Counted from the first letter of the stretch, positions 1 to 12,975 are shown. The stretch: 64,000 nt of DNA from Asterias rubens (GCF_902459465.1 NC_047068.1:19739195-19803194), one strand, 5' to 3'. The notes: a model not told the origin generated them from the sequence alone. Numbers and translations are program-made.

Positions 1-103
1 TATACCCCGATTGACGCGCCATTAAAAAAATAGGTTATATATAATGTTTTGATATTGGCTAGAATTTCACCATTACCTTCATCGGGCAGAATGTTCTTGA
101 CCC

Positions 104-264
104 TGGGCCCAGTTTCATAGAGCTGCTTAAGCACAAAAAATAGTTAAGCAGAAGCTTACCAGAATGTGGTTACCAGCCAAAATAATATTCTACGTGTACA
201 ATCTGTGACTGCTATTAGCCGACATTTTTAAGCAGTGTTTTCTCAGCTCTATGAAACTGGCCCC
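104..264. mobile_element. MITE-like inverted repeat, family A
   Basis: The terminal inverted repeats read GGGCCCAGTTTCATAGAGCT at the left and the complementary AGCTCTATGAAACTGGCCCC at the right. The element is ~160 bp. A longer copy with the same ends lies at 44285-44522, which supports a mobile family. No coding capacity. Confidence 0.7.
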
Positions 265-2262
265 TTTTATACATGTATATCGTACGAGACACAGTAAAGT
301 GCATTTTTTGTAAGTGTTGTTGAAACAGTTTCGCCAGATCGAGGAAAAAAGGGCAATAGCTACAGAGCTGAGTGCCATCATTTAAACACACAAAAACACA
401 CATTCTGTGGATCAGAATGATCTATTTTTGTTTGATCTTCAGTTTGTCTGAACACACTGAATCCACTCTGAGTGGTACTGTTATGCACTTAGACCACACT
501 AGATGTAGAAACCTTTCGTGTAGACCACCGGCATAAAAAATAATCGCCATTTTGTTTACCCGGTTCCAGCTGACCAAATGCAGCCGTAGTGTAGCTCGTT
601 AACATGCATTTATATCGAAGCGAGACTAGGATGCCTAACTTGAACAGACAAGTGGGGACAAGTCTATGACCAATATCCTTAGATCTCACAATTCGTATGC
701 TACAAAAGACGCAATCAAGTTGACTGAATTTGAGTTTTTTCGTTTTGCAACGATGTCTTTCTTCCGATTGTTCTAGATCTACTTTTAAGTACAACTTTTA
801 AAATGTCATTTACTAAAGTTATACTTATTGTAACTGAAGATAACGATCATTTAAAAATCGTAAATAATATTAAGACATTATTGAACCAGAACTTAATTCG
901 ATTCAATTTTAAATGCACATTTATTTCATTATACTTCATGAAAACTGATTTAATAATACTTAGCAAAAATAAATGAATTTAAGAAATAACCACAAATCCA
1001 GTTGTACAAAACATAAAAACTTTGAGTCAACTTCTGAAGGCCGGGGACACGGTGGTGAGATGTCCGACGTACAGATAAAACATAACATAAACAGGAACAA
1101 AACAGTCAAACACTGTAGTACGGATATATAATACAGAGGTCCAGGCATTTCGAGAAAAGGGGGTCAGCCTCGGATGACAAATTGCACTAGAAAGTGTCTC
1201 AGCTATGTTATGCTCATATGCTCATTGAGGAGGGTTCCACTTTAACATATGAAAACTCTTCAGGAATCCTGGTGGTCGAAGTTTTCATGGCGGCCAACTT
1301 TTCAAAATGGTCACCATTGAACATTCTACCACAGGATTCCTTAAGAGTTTTGATATGTTGTGGACGCCTCCAGGAGCGTATAAAACAGTTGAGACTTTCT
1401 GTTGCAATTTTGATGTCATATCAAATAATGCCTTGACTAAAGTGAAGATAGATAATGGTATCGCAATGTAAACGAGAACAATGGACTGATTAAATAATAA
1501 ATGGCAAAAAGAGAACATTAGCTGAGTAGTTTCTGTTGGCATGGTGAGAAAAAAACTGTCATGAACTGAGAGAGAAAAGCTCTAAAGTGCTTTTAAATAG
1601 ACCCAAAGATGATTGGGAATAGCATGACAATGTACTGCCTTCATTATTGGATTCTTATTAATTAACTAATTAACTGTCATTCAAAATTAATATTTGTTTC
1701 AGGCTACCTAACATGTTTTCTTCAGAAAGGTGTGAAATGATTCCTTCACAAACCACGCACACTTTAAACTAACTCAAGTCTCAGATGCGCGTATATTATA
1801 TAGATATGAACGAAATACATTTTTCTGTGATGATTTACGCAAGAAGCCAATAAAATTCATTCATGACTTGACTTGCACAAAATGTTTTGATAAGACTCGA
1901 GGTCTCATGAGCAGAACAAACAAAGGATCCTGAATTCAATTTTCAGTTCTATGGTCAATTTACACGCAAAGCGATACCAGTAATTATTTGTTTCTTTGCA
2001 GAACCTTCCATACATGCGAATTACAAAGCGAACGTGTGTGTTGGTGTGAACTGGTGTTGAACTTAGCCACTCGAATTTATCAGCTGAAGTTCAGGGCACA
2101 GGGGTAGGCCAATCAGAAGCGAGACCTATATATAACCGCTTATTTTGGTGTGGTAATAGTGATTGTAATTGTTACCTATTTTTGCAGAACGCTTTGCAGA
2201 TACAGTTTAAGACAATTTAATATGTGATAATTTCAATATAATTTTGACTGACATGTAATAAT
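265..2262. other. Non-coding stretch downstream of the GPCR
   Basis: AT-rich sequence with short chance ORFs only. No splice-compatible coding exon, tRNA or clear repeat was recognised by eye. Confidence 0.5.
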
Positions 2263-2283
2263 TTTATTGTTAAAGTTTTTATT
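2263..2283 (-). terminator. Possible polyadenylation signals of the GPCR gene
   Basis: Two AATAAA hexamers on the minus strand (2283-2278 and 2268-2263) lie 18 to 38 nt past the GPCR stop codon. The 3' UTR would be very short. Motif only; low specificity in AT-rich DNA. Confidence 0.3.
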
Positions 2284-2300
2284 TGGAGCAGTAAATGTTC

Positions 2301-2967
2301 TCACGTGTCTTGTATCTGAAACTTGTCGTATACACGACTGGAGCGATTGCCCCCGTCATTACTTGACATTTTCCGGGAATGCAATGGCTTCTCAAATGCC
2401 ACAGTAACCTTGCGACACAAGAGAGTTTTGATGAAGGCAACGTAGCCTTTCCGAAACGTCGGGTTCGTGGCTGCGTAAATCACACAGTTGATACTGCTAT
2501 TCGCGTGACATAAGTTCACGAAGACTACGTACACGGTCCGGTTCCAAGTGTTCTTGGTATCGAAGAGAACGTAAACTGTGTAAGGTGCCCACATGATGAG
2601 AAAGACAAGCCAGAGCGTCATGACGGTGCGGAGTAGAGTCATATCCCTTCTTTTAATCCCACGTTGGCCCATGCCCACTGCTCCTTCACTCATTCGCCGT
2701 AGAGTCCGTCGACTCTCCCGGACGAACAGTAGGATTCGAACATAACTGAAGCTGACTGCGACGACTGGAACACCGACACCAACGGATACCAGGAATACGG
2801 TGTAGCTTAGAGAGGCCGTGTAGTTGAATGTACAGAACATGACCTTTGGGTCATAGGCGTGGCCTCCCCAACCAAGAAAGGCGGGTAGGTCCATTAAAAA
2901 GGCACATATCCACAACGTAGCCACCATCGCAGCCATGTTGATTCCGGGAGTGTATATCCTGTGATAC
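2301..2967 (-). CDS. GPCR exon 2 (TM4 to C-terminus)
   Basis: The acceptor is TTTGTCTTTATAG|GTATCAC. Joining to exon 1 completes a Leu codon and gives LYHRIYTPG, the second intracellular loop expected of melatonin receptors. The exon encodes TM4 to TM7, a basic third loop (RESRRTLRR) and a Ser/Arg-rich tail. It ends with TGA at 2303-2301. Confidence 0.87.
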
Positions 2968-5900
2968 CTATAAAGACAAATGGAAGATCTGGTCATTACC
3001 TATTATCACAATTTCTCCTGACTGGCCAAGTCAAGGTCGTTAACTCGCTGGATTTTTTACAACATAGACTGGTCCGCTGTCTCAGGGGAATTCCCCAATT
3101 GACACGTACATGCACACACAAGCCTTTTAATAATGTTATTTAACACACCTGACCTCACACGTGCACATTTTCATGGGTCAGCCCCAAAAATGATGAAAAC
3201 CATTTCTAGATGTCCTGGAAGGGTTATCCCTCGGTGTAGAAACGTCCCATAAGTATGTGCCTTTGAGGGGCTTCATTCTACGTAAGACTTCGACATAGAT
3301 GCTACAATGTAACGTGTTGCTTCGGTGCCCTATCCCTTCATGTATTGGTCACTCGCTGGTTAAAGTGCACCATAATGCATTACCTCAATCAAATCATAAA
3401 CCATTGACCTTTTCCCAAAGGAGCAACATTTATTTTTTTGTTTGAGATATTACTCTCATTATTGGTTAATGAATTATATACATTTTAGTGGAAATATCGA
3501 CTAAAAGCAATGATGTAATCGGCTGTGTAATTTGGAAGCCAAGCAAGGAAGCGAAATGTTTGAGTACCGTGTCAAACGTGGACACCGGTTCGTGTTGTAC
3601 TCTCGTTCATGTTGTCTGCAATCATGAAATCACGGGCGATCTCAATCCAACTACAGGCCTTATGACGCCAACATGTTTTCAAATGGTACACATAAAGACA
3701 CAGAACGACCAAAGTCAAGCCGCCAAATGTGCCCAATAAAAATGTCAGCGACTGAAAATGGGGCAATGCAGTTTCAATAAGGAACTTATTGCCCATAACA
3801 AAACGTAACATAGTTTGGTATAAAGGCTAATGGTAAAATTAGTTCACTACAAGGGATAAAAATAGTTTACGGGTTGGGGCATGTTTAGACTTGGTTCAAG
3901 TCGGGTCTGGTGCTAACTGTATTGAATTAGGCGAATAAGGACTCGACGAAAGTCCGACTTGGGTCAGGTGCAGAGCATTGCTCTGACATTACAAAAGGAC
4001 AACTATAAATATCATTACAGCGTCTGGTTCACTTGCACTTTTGGATAGAACATTTCACCGTGCCTCAATTAGGACTGCAGGCCCTTTCCCTTGTTATAAG
4101 TGTAAATGTACATCCCATAAGACTATGGAACAGTAATCAGAGACAACACGCTATTCAACCATAGTGGCAATTTAAAGGCAAATACCTTAGGTTTTGGGGA
4201 CCGTTCGATCGGTTTAATTCTATAGACGTTTGGCCTATACAATAAAACTAACCTACTTATCAAACGTATATAGGCCATGTTGAGAAGTACTGCGGTTATG
4301 GAAAATATATCACATTCATCCCTAAAAAACGAAAATCTGCGGAGAAGCGTTACTGACAGTAACATTTCTCAGATGGTTAATTCCAACTGAAGATTAATGT
4401 TTCTGCATTGACGTAACCGCTCAAAATTTGCGGCAATATATTAAAAACTCTAAAACACCTTTTGAAATGAAATTTCCGCAGGTTAGTTTTATGTACAATT
4501 ACTGATTCAAACAAACACTGGGTTCCAATACCAACGTATGCTTGCCAATCCCTTAAAGTAAAGACAGCGAAAATGGCTCGTGCTTTGTTTGTGATGTCGT
4601 GCATGACATATGGTGCTACTATTTGATTGCTCCAATCGAAATAATTCACGATGATTTAAGGGTCTTCAATAAAATATAAAAACTGGGACAGTATTTCAAG
4701 TTCGTTTGTTTAGCAGACTGTCGTTTTAACTTCGAAAATTCCCGGCAGTTCAAAGTGGTGATAGAGTTGTGATCGGTGCTCATTATAAAAAGTACGCACT
4801 TTATTTCCCTTGGCAATTCAAAGCCACTGTCTCAGTGTTGGTTCCGTTTTGTCAATCACTCGTCATAAACTTGTCACCCTCGAGAGTGTCAACCTTACTT
4901 CCAATTTTGTTCTGTTATGTGCTGTGCGTATTATTAATGTTTTAATCCCGATTTAATCACAAATGGATGACTCAATCAAGTCTGTTTATTTGTGGATGTG
5001 GGTAATCAATGTGAATGGTCATTGCAAATGACGGTGATTTACCAACCCATGGGACTGATGTCACTTTCTTATTTCATCAGCGGCAACAACTCACACCTTC
5101 GGCTCGACTGCAAGCGGGCTGTGATTGATTGTTTTTGGCGCTCTGGAATTAAGACTTAACATCGCGTGGTATTGATTCAGATTGGATCCCTCCTTACACC
5201 CAGTGTAACTCGGGCTCAAAATGTGCTCGAAAACCTCCCAGGTCAAAATTGACCCGAATTCCGGGACCAAGGGAATTAACCAAAGCCCTTTCATTGAAGC
5301 TCATCCTTTTGTATTTTTGCAATGGGGGTTCTGCGTCGCTTTGACTCATTTCAGTATCATTTCGATTTGACACAGACTCCGGGTCATAATAACCCATTTG
5401 GGTCAAGGGCCCAACCAAGTGACTATTGTGTCAGTTCTCAAACGTTGGAAATTGTTAAAAACGCACATATAATATTGTCATGTGCCCGGATGAAGGGCGT
5501 ATAATTATGACATGCGCCCTCCTACCTACATGGTATACCATGTAGGCATACACAAAATATTTTGATCATAGTAACGAAAGGCCGTAAGCAATACAACAAT
5601 CATCATGGATCATGGCCTAAAACAGTGGTACTACCGCTACGTTTGCTTTGCTACAACAAATTAACCCCAAATACATGTTTTCCCATTCCCATCATGCAGA
5701 ATTGTCTCGAGTAATGCGAAACTTTTGTATTTTGTTTTGTTTTCAAAACAGCATAACCTGTGAACTTTCGATCAGGAAAAAAAAGAAACAGAAATATAAC
5801 AGAGTTCAAATTTATGCATTCAACTTTAAAACGCAACTTTAAGGGCCATAAAACAGAAACATAACAGAGTTCAAATTTTGCATTCAACTTTAAGGGCCAT

Positions 5901-7093
5901 GAAACTGAAAGATTAAAATCGGTTAACTTGATTTCACCCTTATCAAACGGGTTGGTTGACTGATTTGCGTCACGCATTTCGTAAGCAAACATAAGGACAT
6001 AACTGAAAGCTGACATGTTTTCTGCTTAATAGACCAATGAACCGATCCGGCCTGTCAATCAAACTGTACGCGTTTACCCATTTGACCAATCACAGCAATG
6101 TTTGTGGTCGGACAAACTCGGTCATGCGTGCGCGTATATTTGGCACGCGCGGCAGAATCGTGCAGAATGTCATTGGGAGTGCTCGTACACGAGTCTTGCT
6201 CACGTGCGCGGTGGGTGGAGCTTAGTGGAAAGTGCACGTTGTATCAAAAGATGGCGGTCATTGCAATAGATCTTTTCGCAAATACCGGGGCGCGCGCGTA
6301 AAGTTTGGAATTAGGTGCATTGTGGTCTAGCTGGTATCCAAATTTGATCCATATATATCCCACAATGCACCTCATTCAACAGTCTGCGCTTGCGCATTGG
6401 TATTTGCGATAAGGTCTATGGACCATTGCAATGACCGCCATCTTTGATACAACGTGCACGCATGAAAGGCTGTCAATGGATGAGAGTCGCTCGCATCGCG
6501 TACAATGCGCGTATTGTTTGTCATCAAAGATGACGTCATGTGCAATAGTCATTTTAATCATTACCAAGAAAACACTTTAAACATTTAAATGTTGCAAAAA
6601 CTTACAGTGAGTTGTGGCAAATGCAGACATATCTGTTGATGCTAATCGCCATGATACTCCACAGGGAGCATGTGCAGCTCGTTGTGCAAAGAAAACCGAA
6701 GAAATCACAAAGTGCCGGTTGATCTTTGAACATTGGAGTCCCGTTCTTTTTGAGTATAGAATGCACCGTCGAGAACTGTATGAGCGCCGACACGCACAGA
6801 TCCGCACAGGCTAGATTGACGATGAAGACATTTGGGAGTCTTCGAAGTGGTTTATGAACCAGCACTGCCCCGATGACCATGACGTTACCTAAGGTACCAG
6901 CTACCCCCAGTACCAAGGTGATGCCCAGGAACCATGTGTTGGTAATCGTGTCGTTCAGGTACATATTCCATTTTTGCGTCTCCATCCCAGGCGGCGTTAT
7001 TCCAACCGGTAACTGTGACCAAGAGGGCTCAATACCCTGTATTGTTGACATCATCATTACAAAGCGACAACAATAACACCTTGACACACCCAA
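2301..7093 (-). CDS. Melatonin-receptor-like class A GPCR, two exons (gene span)
   Basis: A seven-transmembrane receptor at the plasma membrane, expected to couple to G proteins; ligand unknown. It joins exon 7093-6606 to exon 2967-2301, giving 1155 nt or 384 residues. Visible marks are an N-glycosylation site (NDT), the TM1 GN pair near residue 70, NLACAD in TM2 (Asp near 98), NRY in place of DRY at 153-155, YDPKVMFCTF in extracellular loop 2, WAPY in TM6 and NCVIY in place of NPxxY in TM7. The ICH-x-Y stretch after NRY, the YDP..CTF loop and the intron just after NRYxCICH all resemble melatonin receptors, whose intron lies at the same place. It could instead be a related orphan of the Tre1/moody/GPR84 group. 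The 5' end is uncertain: Met13-15 are alternative starts and a further upstream exon is possible. Confidence 0.85.
2968..6605 (-). other. GPCR intron (3.6 kb)
   Basis: The single intron separates NRY-containing exon 1 from TM4. It holds a perfect 20-nt palindrome around 5526-5545, a short tandem duplication near 5790-5900 (motif AACAGAGTTCAAATTT) and the inverted-repeat element at 6232-6459. No other coding signal was seen. Confidence 0.8.
6232..6459. mobile_element. Inverted-repeat element in GPCR intron
   Basis: The arm GTGCACGTTGTATCAAAAGA at 6232 is repeated inverted, ending at 6459. Both arms carry GATGGCGGTCATTGCAAT and GCAAATACC, and an inner pair (AGGTGCATTGTGG / CCACAATGCACCT) sits near the centre. 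About 228 bp, no ORF. Most likely a fold-back MITE. Confidence 0.65.
6606..7093 (-). CDS. GPCR exon 1 (N-terminus to TM3)
   Basis: Encodes the extracellular N-terminus, TM1, TM2 and TM3 through the NRYVCICHNS segment. The donor is CACT|GTAAGT on the minus strand, leaving phase 2. The four Met codons at residues 1 and 13-15 make the exact start uncertain; the MMMS cluster lies closer to the first helix. Confidence 0.82.
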
Positions 7094-7552
7094 ACGTGTG
7101 TTTTATATGAATTTACACTTTACACAGTTTCACACTTTGTAGCAACTCCTGTTAAAAGTTGGATTTGATAGCAGAACAACACTGACATGATGTGTCCAAA
7201 CTCATGCCATCCATTCGGAGTTATGTAGATCACGTAGTTAACACAGTGTTGACGTATGTGGCGTTCCAGTCCTCGCTCAACCCAGGAGTGTGCTATACAC
7301 ACCCTTAGTCACCGACATTAGAGCCTTATGTTGCTACGCAACACCATCAATCAACTGCAAAAAATAGTATACAAATAATAATAATAATGATAATGGTAAA
7401 ATATTTTTAAGGGAGCTTACAAATTTGGTATAGGAGAAAAAAACGTCAAAGATCACAGATTTACATAGAATTTACACGGTCAAATGATGATGATGGTAGA
7501 AAATAAATCCCATGACATATCTGTCTGAAATGTTATATTTATTTGGCTACAT

Positions 7553-7730
7553 TAAATGGCCGACCGTGTTACACTGTTAGTTCGCAAAGTAAAAAAAAAA
7601 CCGCGAAATTTCGAAGCCAAGTTGTGTTGATAAATATATTCTACTTTTAAAACATCTTTCTTACCTGTATTTCATAACAAACGGTGTCAAACGCTTTTTA
7701 TAGACAAACTCGAGCGATCCAAGGCAACGA
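7553..7730. repeat. Interspersed repeat family B, partial
   Basis: Begins with GGCCGACCGTGTTA and ends with CGATCCAAGGCAAC. Related copies at 9560-9800, 44760-45178 and 63740-63998 share the same blocks. The 44760-45178 copy has both inverted ends, so this is a partial copy. Confidence 0.65.
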
Positions 7731-8334
7731 GTCAATTTTGTGCACGTTGAATTCTATATAGCCCTCTTGCTGGGGGCGTGTGCGTCGGGAGCCGATATGG
7801 GGAACCCCCTTAGCCCCATTCCTGGTGCATGGTACTACGTCCCCAGAAAATTGTTTATCGGCCACACTCTCTGTATGTGTTGCATTTAGTTTGAATGTGA
7901 GAAGAGCGCGTGACGAGGCACTGAATGACCTCTTAATTATAGTGCCACTCCCCAACAATGTTTTGTATAAAAAGTTTTTATATTGCAGTATCCAAATCAT
8001 AAATATAAAGGCCACCACGAACAGGCGCGTGGGCTTGAAGCACAATATTCATTTAACTATTTATACCCTCTCTTTCCCCGTAAATAGACAGATCAATGAC
8101 AAAAAAGGTTTGAAAGGTCAACAACTGCGTATGACAAACCACGCAAATTACACGTGGATGCAGGAAACTATTAATTATGCAAGACCTACTAATTAATTCA
8201 GTCCAGCTCCATTAAGCCTCTATCGTATGCATGATAGATGAGCATCTTTACAAAACCACATGTTGCCATTTAGAGCAACTGGAGATCACTGGAGCCTCGT
8301 TATTGTTGTGGATAATGCGAAATTGAAGACGTGT

Positions 8335-8690
8335 TTTAAAGACAGTGGACACTATTGGTAATTGTCAAAGACTAGTCTTCACAGTCGGTGTATCTCAACA
8401 TATGCATACAATAACAAACCTGTGAAAATTTGAGATCAATTGGTCGTCGAAGTTGCGAGATAATAATGAAAGAAAAAAACACCCTTGTCACACGAAGTTG
8501 TGTGCTTTCTGATGCTTGATTTCGAGACCTTAAATTCTAAACTTGAGGTCTCGAAATTCAAATTCGTGGAAAACCTACGTTACTTCAGAGGGAGCTGTTT
8601 CTCACAATGTTTTATACCATCAACCCCAGTACTTGTAATCAAGAAAGATTTTATGATGATAATTATTTTTAGTAATTACCAATAGTGTCA
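8335..8690. repeat. Interspersed repeat family C
   Basis: Starts AAAGACAGTGGACACTATTG and ends TACCAATAGTGTC, which are inverted relative to each other. The interior carries CTCAACATATGCAT, a GAGGTCTCGAAATCA hairpin and CTCACAATGTTTTATA. The most abundant dispersed element in the window, seen at least seven times; MITE-like, non-coding. Confidence 0.75.
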
Positions 8691-8847
8691 ATGGAAATGT
8701 GCACGCGTGTACGCGCTGCGCACAACTACCGGCCACGGCGACGATCAGTTTTAATTGGACTGAAAGTTATGATTATAGTCCAAGCTACTGGTATCTGTTT
8801 TCCAAGTTGGCCTTTAACTTGATTGTTTTTTTTTATCAAAGATGATG

Positions 8848-9063
8848 GTATAAGGGCGACGAAAATTGATTGACATAGTAGGTCAACCTTTTTTTTATTA
8901 CCAGAAATATAGGAACAACAAAAATTATACTATAAAACATTATTAGAACCACGAGGGTATAAGGGCGACGAAAATTGATTGACATAGTAGGTCAACCTTT
9001 TTTTTTATTACCAGAAATATAGGAACAACAAAAATTATACTATAAAACATTATTAGAACCATG
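8848..9063. repeat. Two-copy tandem duplication, ~108 bp unit
   Basis: The unit starting GGTATAAGGGCGACGAAAAT appears twice head to tail and is nearly identical through CATTATTAGAACCA. High identity suggests a recent duplication. No coding role seen. Confidence 0.85.
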
Positions 9064-9559
9064 AGATCGAAATCAAACAGAATTGAGTGGCTGGATACAT
9101 TAAAGGCACTGGGCACGCTTTGAGTAATTATTCAAAGACTTGTTGTTAATTAACATTAACAAAAACTTAACTGATGGGTAACGGGCAAAAGCCCGTGGCT
9201 CTAACGGGCTCTAAGTAACTTATTTTTGGAGACAGGTAACTTCTCACGAAACATTTCAATCTGGTAAATACTTCAGGCCTGTAGCCGGCCTTTCTAAGGC
9301 ATATGAAAGCACATAAAGTTTTGCAACAAGGGTTTTGCTTTCATTATTTGCTTGTAACTTCGATGACCATTTTAAACAATATTCTTATGCATGCGTTGGG
9401 ATACCGTACGCCAGGTGAGAATCATGGTCTTTTTGACAATATACCTAAAATGTCCAGTGCCTTTTTCGAAGTCACTTGTCACTTCCACACCCTAGAAAAA
9501 TGTTCACAGGTTGGTAGGACCAAAAATATTTCGATCAGACTCAGGATAAGAAATATTAA

Positions 9560-9800
9560 AGGAACACGTTGCCTTGGATCGGTCGAGTTGGTCTATAAAA
9601 TGCGTTCGTAACCGTTTGTTATAAAATGTATATGGTAAAGATGTTGTAAAAGTAAAATACATTAGTACAATGATCTACACAAATATGCCTCGAAATTGCC
9701 TGGTTTTCCTTTTATCTCGTCGACTAACACGGTCGGCCATTTATGGGAGTCAAATTTTTGACTGCAATAAATGGCCGACCGTGTTAGTTCGCAAAGTAAT
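9560..9800. repeat. Interspersed repeat family B with internal hairpin
   Basis: Starts at AACACGTTGCCTTGGATCGG and contains the palindrome CTAACACGGTCGGCCATTTA ... TAAATGGCCGACCGTGTTAG at its 3' part. Same family as 7553-7730 and 44760-45178. Confidence 0.7.
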
Positions 9801-10068
9801 CAAACATAATATACCTTTTTAGTATGGGCCTTATACCCGGATACTAAACTTCTATTCGAAATCCGTCGGTGTTTAAACCTTGTTCTGTTCGGGGCAAATG
9901 GGCATGCTTGTGAAAACGCATGCCTACAACCGTTGGTTGATAATATTCTGACACTTGAATGCAATATTGACTGCAGCAATGACTGGTTTATAATCGCTAA
10001 TTTAATGTTAGGGAAGCGTTAAGGGATATTAAGAAAGAAAAATTAATATATCATTAGGCTATGTAGTC

Positions 10069-10277
10069 TACACTGTAAAAAAATATCCGTAAAATGTACG
10101 GCACTTTACCTGGCAGTAGGGTGCCAGGTAAAGTGCCGTACATTACACGGTGGAAGTTTTGCACTACCCCCTTCAAGGCACAAAAGGAAACTTCCACCGT
10201 GAAACTTACGGCACTTCACCCTACAATAGCTGCCATGTAAAGTGCCGTAAATTGCACGGATATCTTTTAACAGTGTA
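10069..10277. mobile_element. Multi-hairpin MITE
   Basis: Outer inverted ends are ACACTGT and ACAGTGT, followed by ATATCCGT and ACGGATAT. Inside lie a strong hairpin (TGTACGGCACTTTACCTGGC and its complement) and a second pair around GGTGGAAGTTT / AAACTTCCACC. Its 209 bp are almost wholly self-complementary and non-coding. Confidence 0.75.
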
Positions 10278-12590
10278 TGCCATAGGCCTACTGTGATGCC
10301 AGAAAAATTATAATAACGAATTTATGTTTCTTTCCCTCTCCATAGGCCTTTATGTCCCTAACGCTTCTTCTATAAGTTCATAAACAAAAACCACTTACCA
10401 GGAGAAGATTTATAATAAATAAGTCTGAAGTAAATGTCAAAGTAGAGTATAGGCCTAGACATAGGCGGCTTATTTCGATAATTGCACAACCCGATATGAC
10501 CGAGTACGAACAGTGGTATCCCACTTTAACTGTGACCTAACTCTCACTGCATGCATGCACCATTGTCTTAATCTAAAACAGCCGCTTACTTAGCCAAACT
10601 ATCACAAGTAATATCTTAGTTCTTACCATTTCTCATTTTAGCAGAGGTCTGTCTTGCTGGGAAACACAAACACGCACATAGTGGCTTATAGAAACTTTAG
10701 TGTGTGCATTCACACTGTGTTGTCCCGACTTGAAAATGTCCAAATACATATGAGTGCAGTACAAAGACTCCCGATGGTGGTTTTAGCTGGCGACAACGCG
10801 TAGGTTGAATTCTAATAATGTTTACAGTATGAAATTTTTAGTTGGGATATGCAGACAGCCGGGGTGGCAGGCGAGTTCACTTGCCAGTGTCACATGTCAG
10901 TACAAAAACATGTACAGTATTGCAGGCCTATGGTTTTTACAGTATAAACAATTCACACGAAACGGGTATGAGATCATGCGTAAGCTTTCCGGTAAATCTA
11001 GCTTTAGAGAGTGAAATTTAAAGGCGACACGTGGAAAGAAAATGCAATGGCTAACCAGTTTTCAATCGAGGGGACAAGCAGTGTGGGGCGAGGCAAATAC
11101 ATATTGGGTTGAAGGGGGGGGGGTATGTTTAGTTTAATGTATTGCCCCATTCGTTTGTTCGTTGTTTCTAAAGTATCTTATTTGGGGGCAAGGGCTGAGA
11201 CGAGACCCCCCCCCCCCAATATTGTAGCCTATATACACAGTGAAAAACAACCTAAATAAAAAGAAAGGTGATTGAGATTTGTAAAATATTTGTTATAATA
11301 GCAGAGTGATACCTAAAGATGACTGATCACCGGAAAGCATGCCGAGCATGTTTCTTTCTAAAAGTTAAAATGAAGCTGAAAACCCCCTTTATGTTTGATC
11401 TATATACTAGTTTGAACCAGGAACTCAAGAGTGAAGCTCAATTTACACCGAATTTCTAATCTGCACATACTTTGTGCTTTCCTCTGTCCTTGAACATAGC
11501 ATCCTCCCATATTCTTTGTACACACAATATTCTAGTCTTTGGCGTTTCCATCATGGAGACCTGGTTGTCCCCCTAGGTCCCCACAAGGCAGCGAATATTC
11601 AAACAGCTACATTAGAACACACTGAAATTACATACATCAAACAAAGTAGCCTAAAATGATTTTGATTTTATCAACAGAGCACCGTCTTGAACACATATCC
11701 CCTTCTATTATTATTTTTTTCTGAACACGCATATGATGTCGATACTTCATGGCTGATTTGCATTCTTGTGTCTGTTTTTAAAAATGTTTAAGATTGTTCA
11801 ATTCTGCCTTTGGCCGTCTTGGATCATTCCCTAACAAATCAGTTCAAGTCAAATCAAATCAAGTCAAATCAAATCAAAATCATGCATGCAACTATTTGAA
11901 GGTTGCCCCCTCAGTACAGTAGAAATAAGAAGAAACACTTTGGCGTATATGATTGAAACATAAATATGTTTAAGGTTTATTCTTTACAATTGCTAAAATG
12001 CACCAAGGTAATCTACGTCACGTAACCACATTTTGGAGACTGAAGTCTCAACCCCCTACCACGAAAGGGCGGGTAAACCCTTTCCTAACCCATGACCTCA
12101 TCAATAAACTGGCCTGTGATATTTCAATGATAATTTGCCAGAGGAAATCGAGTCGTTAAGCCCTTTTCACACGAGAAAAAAAAACATTCATGGCAAAAAT
12201 GAGTTCTCGATGTTTGTAAAATCTTACAAAATAGGCTTTGTGTGAAAGAACAGTAGTTTTGCACACGTCTCTTCCTTGCTCTATGGTTCTACATTCCTTG
12301 CGAATCGGACATGTCTATTACAACGTATAGCTGATGGATCTATTTCTTGAGTGATTAAACAAGTGCATTATTTAATGCATCCAGAACACAAGATACACAA
12401 TTAAGCATGCGCCACCCATTTCTGTTAGAGTTCGTATCCCTTTAATATATAAAACAAAATAATGAACTAGAAGTATGATCCAGGAAATGGTCGCCGAAGT
12501 AAGAAAACATGAAGGTAAGGAAGGCATCGAACTCGCTAAGGGGTAGTGAACCTATGGATATAGGGAAGGTATGCGTTTGGTAATCACTCT

Positions 12591-12975
12591 TTAAGGCAGT
12601 GGACACCATTGGTAATTACTCAAAATAATTATCAGCATAAAACCTCACTTGGTAGCGAGTAATGGGGAGAGGTTGATAGTATAAAACATTGTGAGAAACG
12701 GCTCCTTCTGAAGTGACATAGTTTTCGAGAAAGAGGTAATTTTCCACCAATTTGATTTCGAGACCTCAAGTTTAGAATTTGAGGTCTCGAAATCAAGCAT
12801 CTGAAAGCACACAACTTTGTGTGACAACGGTGTTTTTTCTTTCATTAATATCTCGCAACTCCAACGACCAATCGAGCTCAAATTTTTGCAGGTTTGTTAC
12901 TTTATGCATATGTTGAGATACACCAAGTGAGAAGACTGGTCTTTGACAATTACCAATAGTGTCCAATGCCTTTAA
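12591..12975. repeat. Interspersed repeat family C (opposite orientation)
   Basis: Runs from TTAAGGCAGTGGACACCATT to TACCAATAGTGTCCAATGCC. Carries the GAGGTCTCGAAATCAAGCAT segment found in the other copies. Confidence 0.75.

Noticed and set aside
5651..6016. 121-codon minus-strand ORF in the GPCR intron
   Set aside because: AT-rich, spans a short tandem duplication, no domain, inside an intron on the same strand.
7698..8196. Opposed 115- and 138-codon ORFs
   Set aside because: They overlap each other and a family B repeat; composition is not protein-like and no domain is visible.
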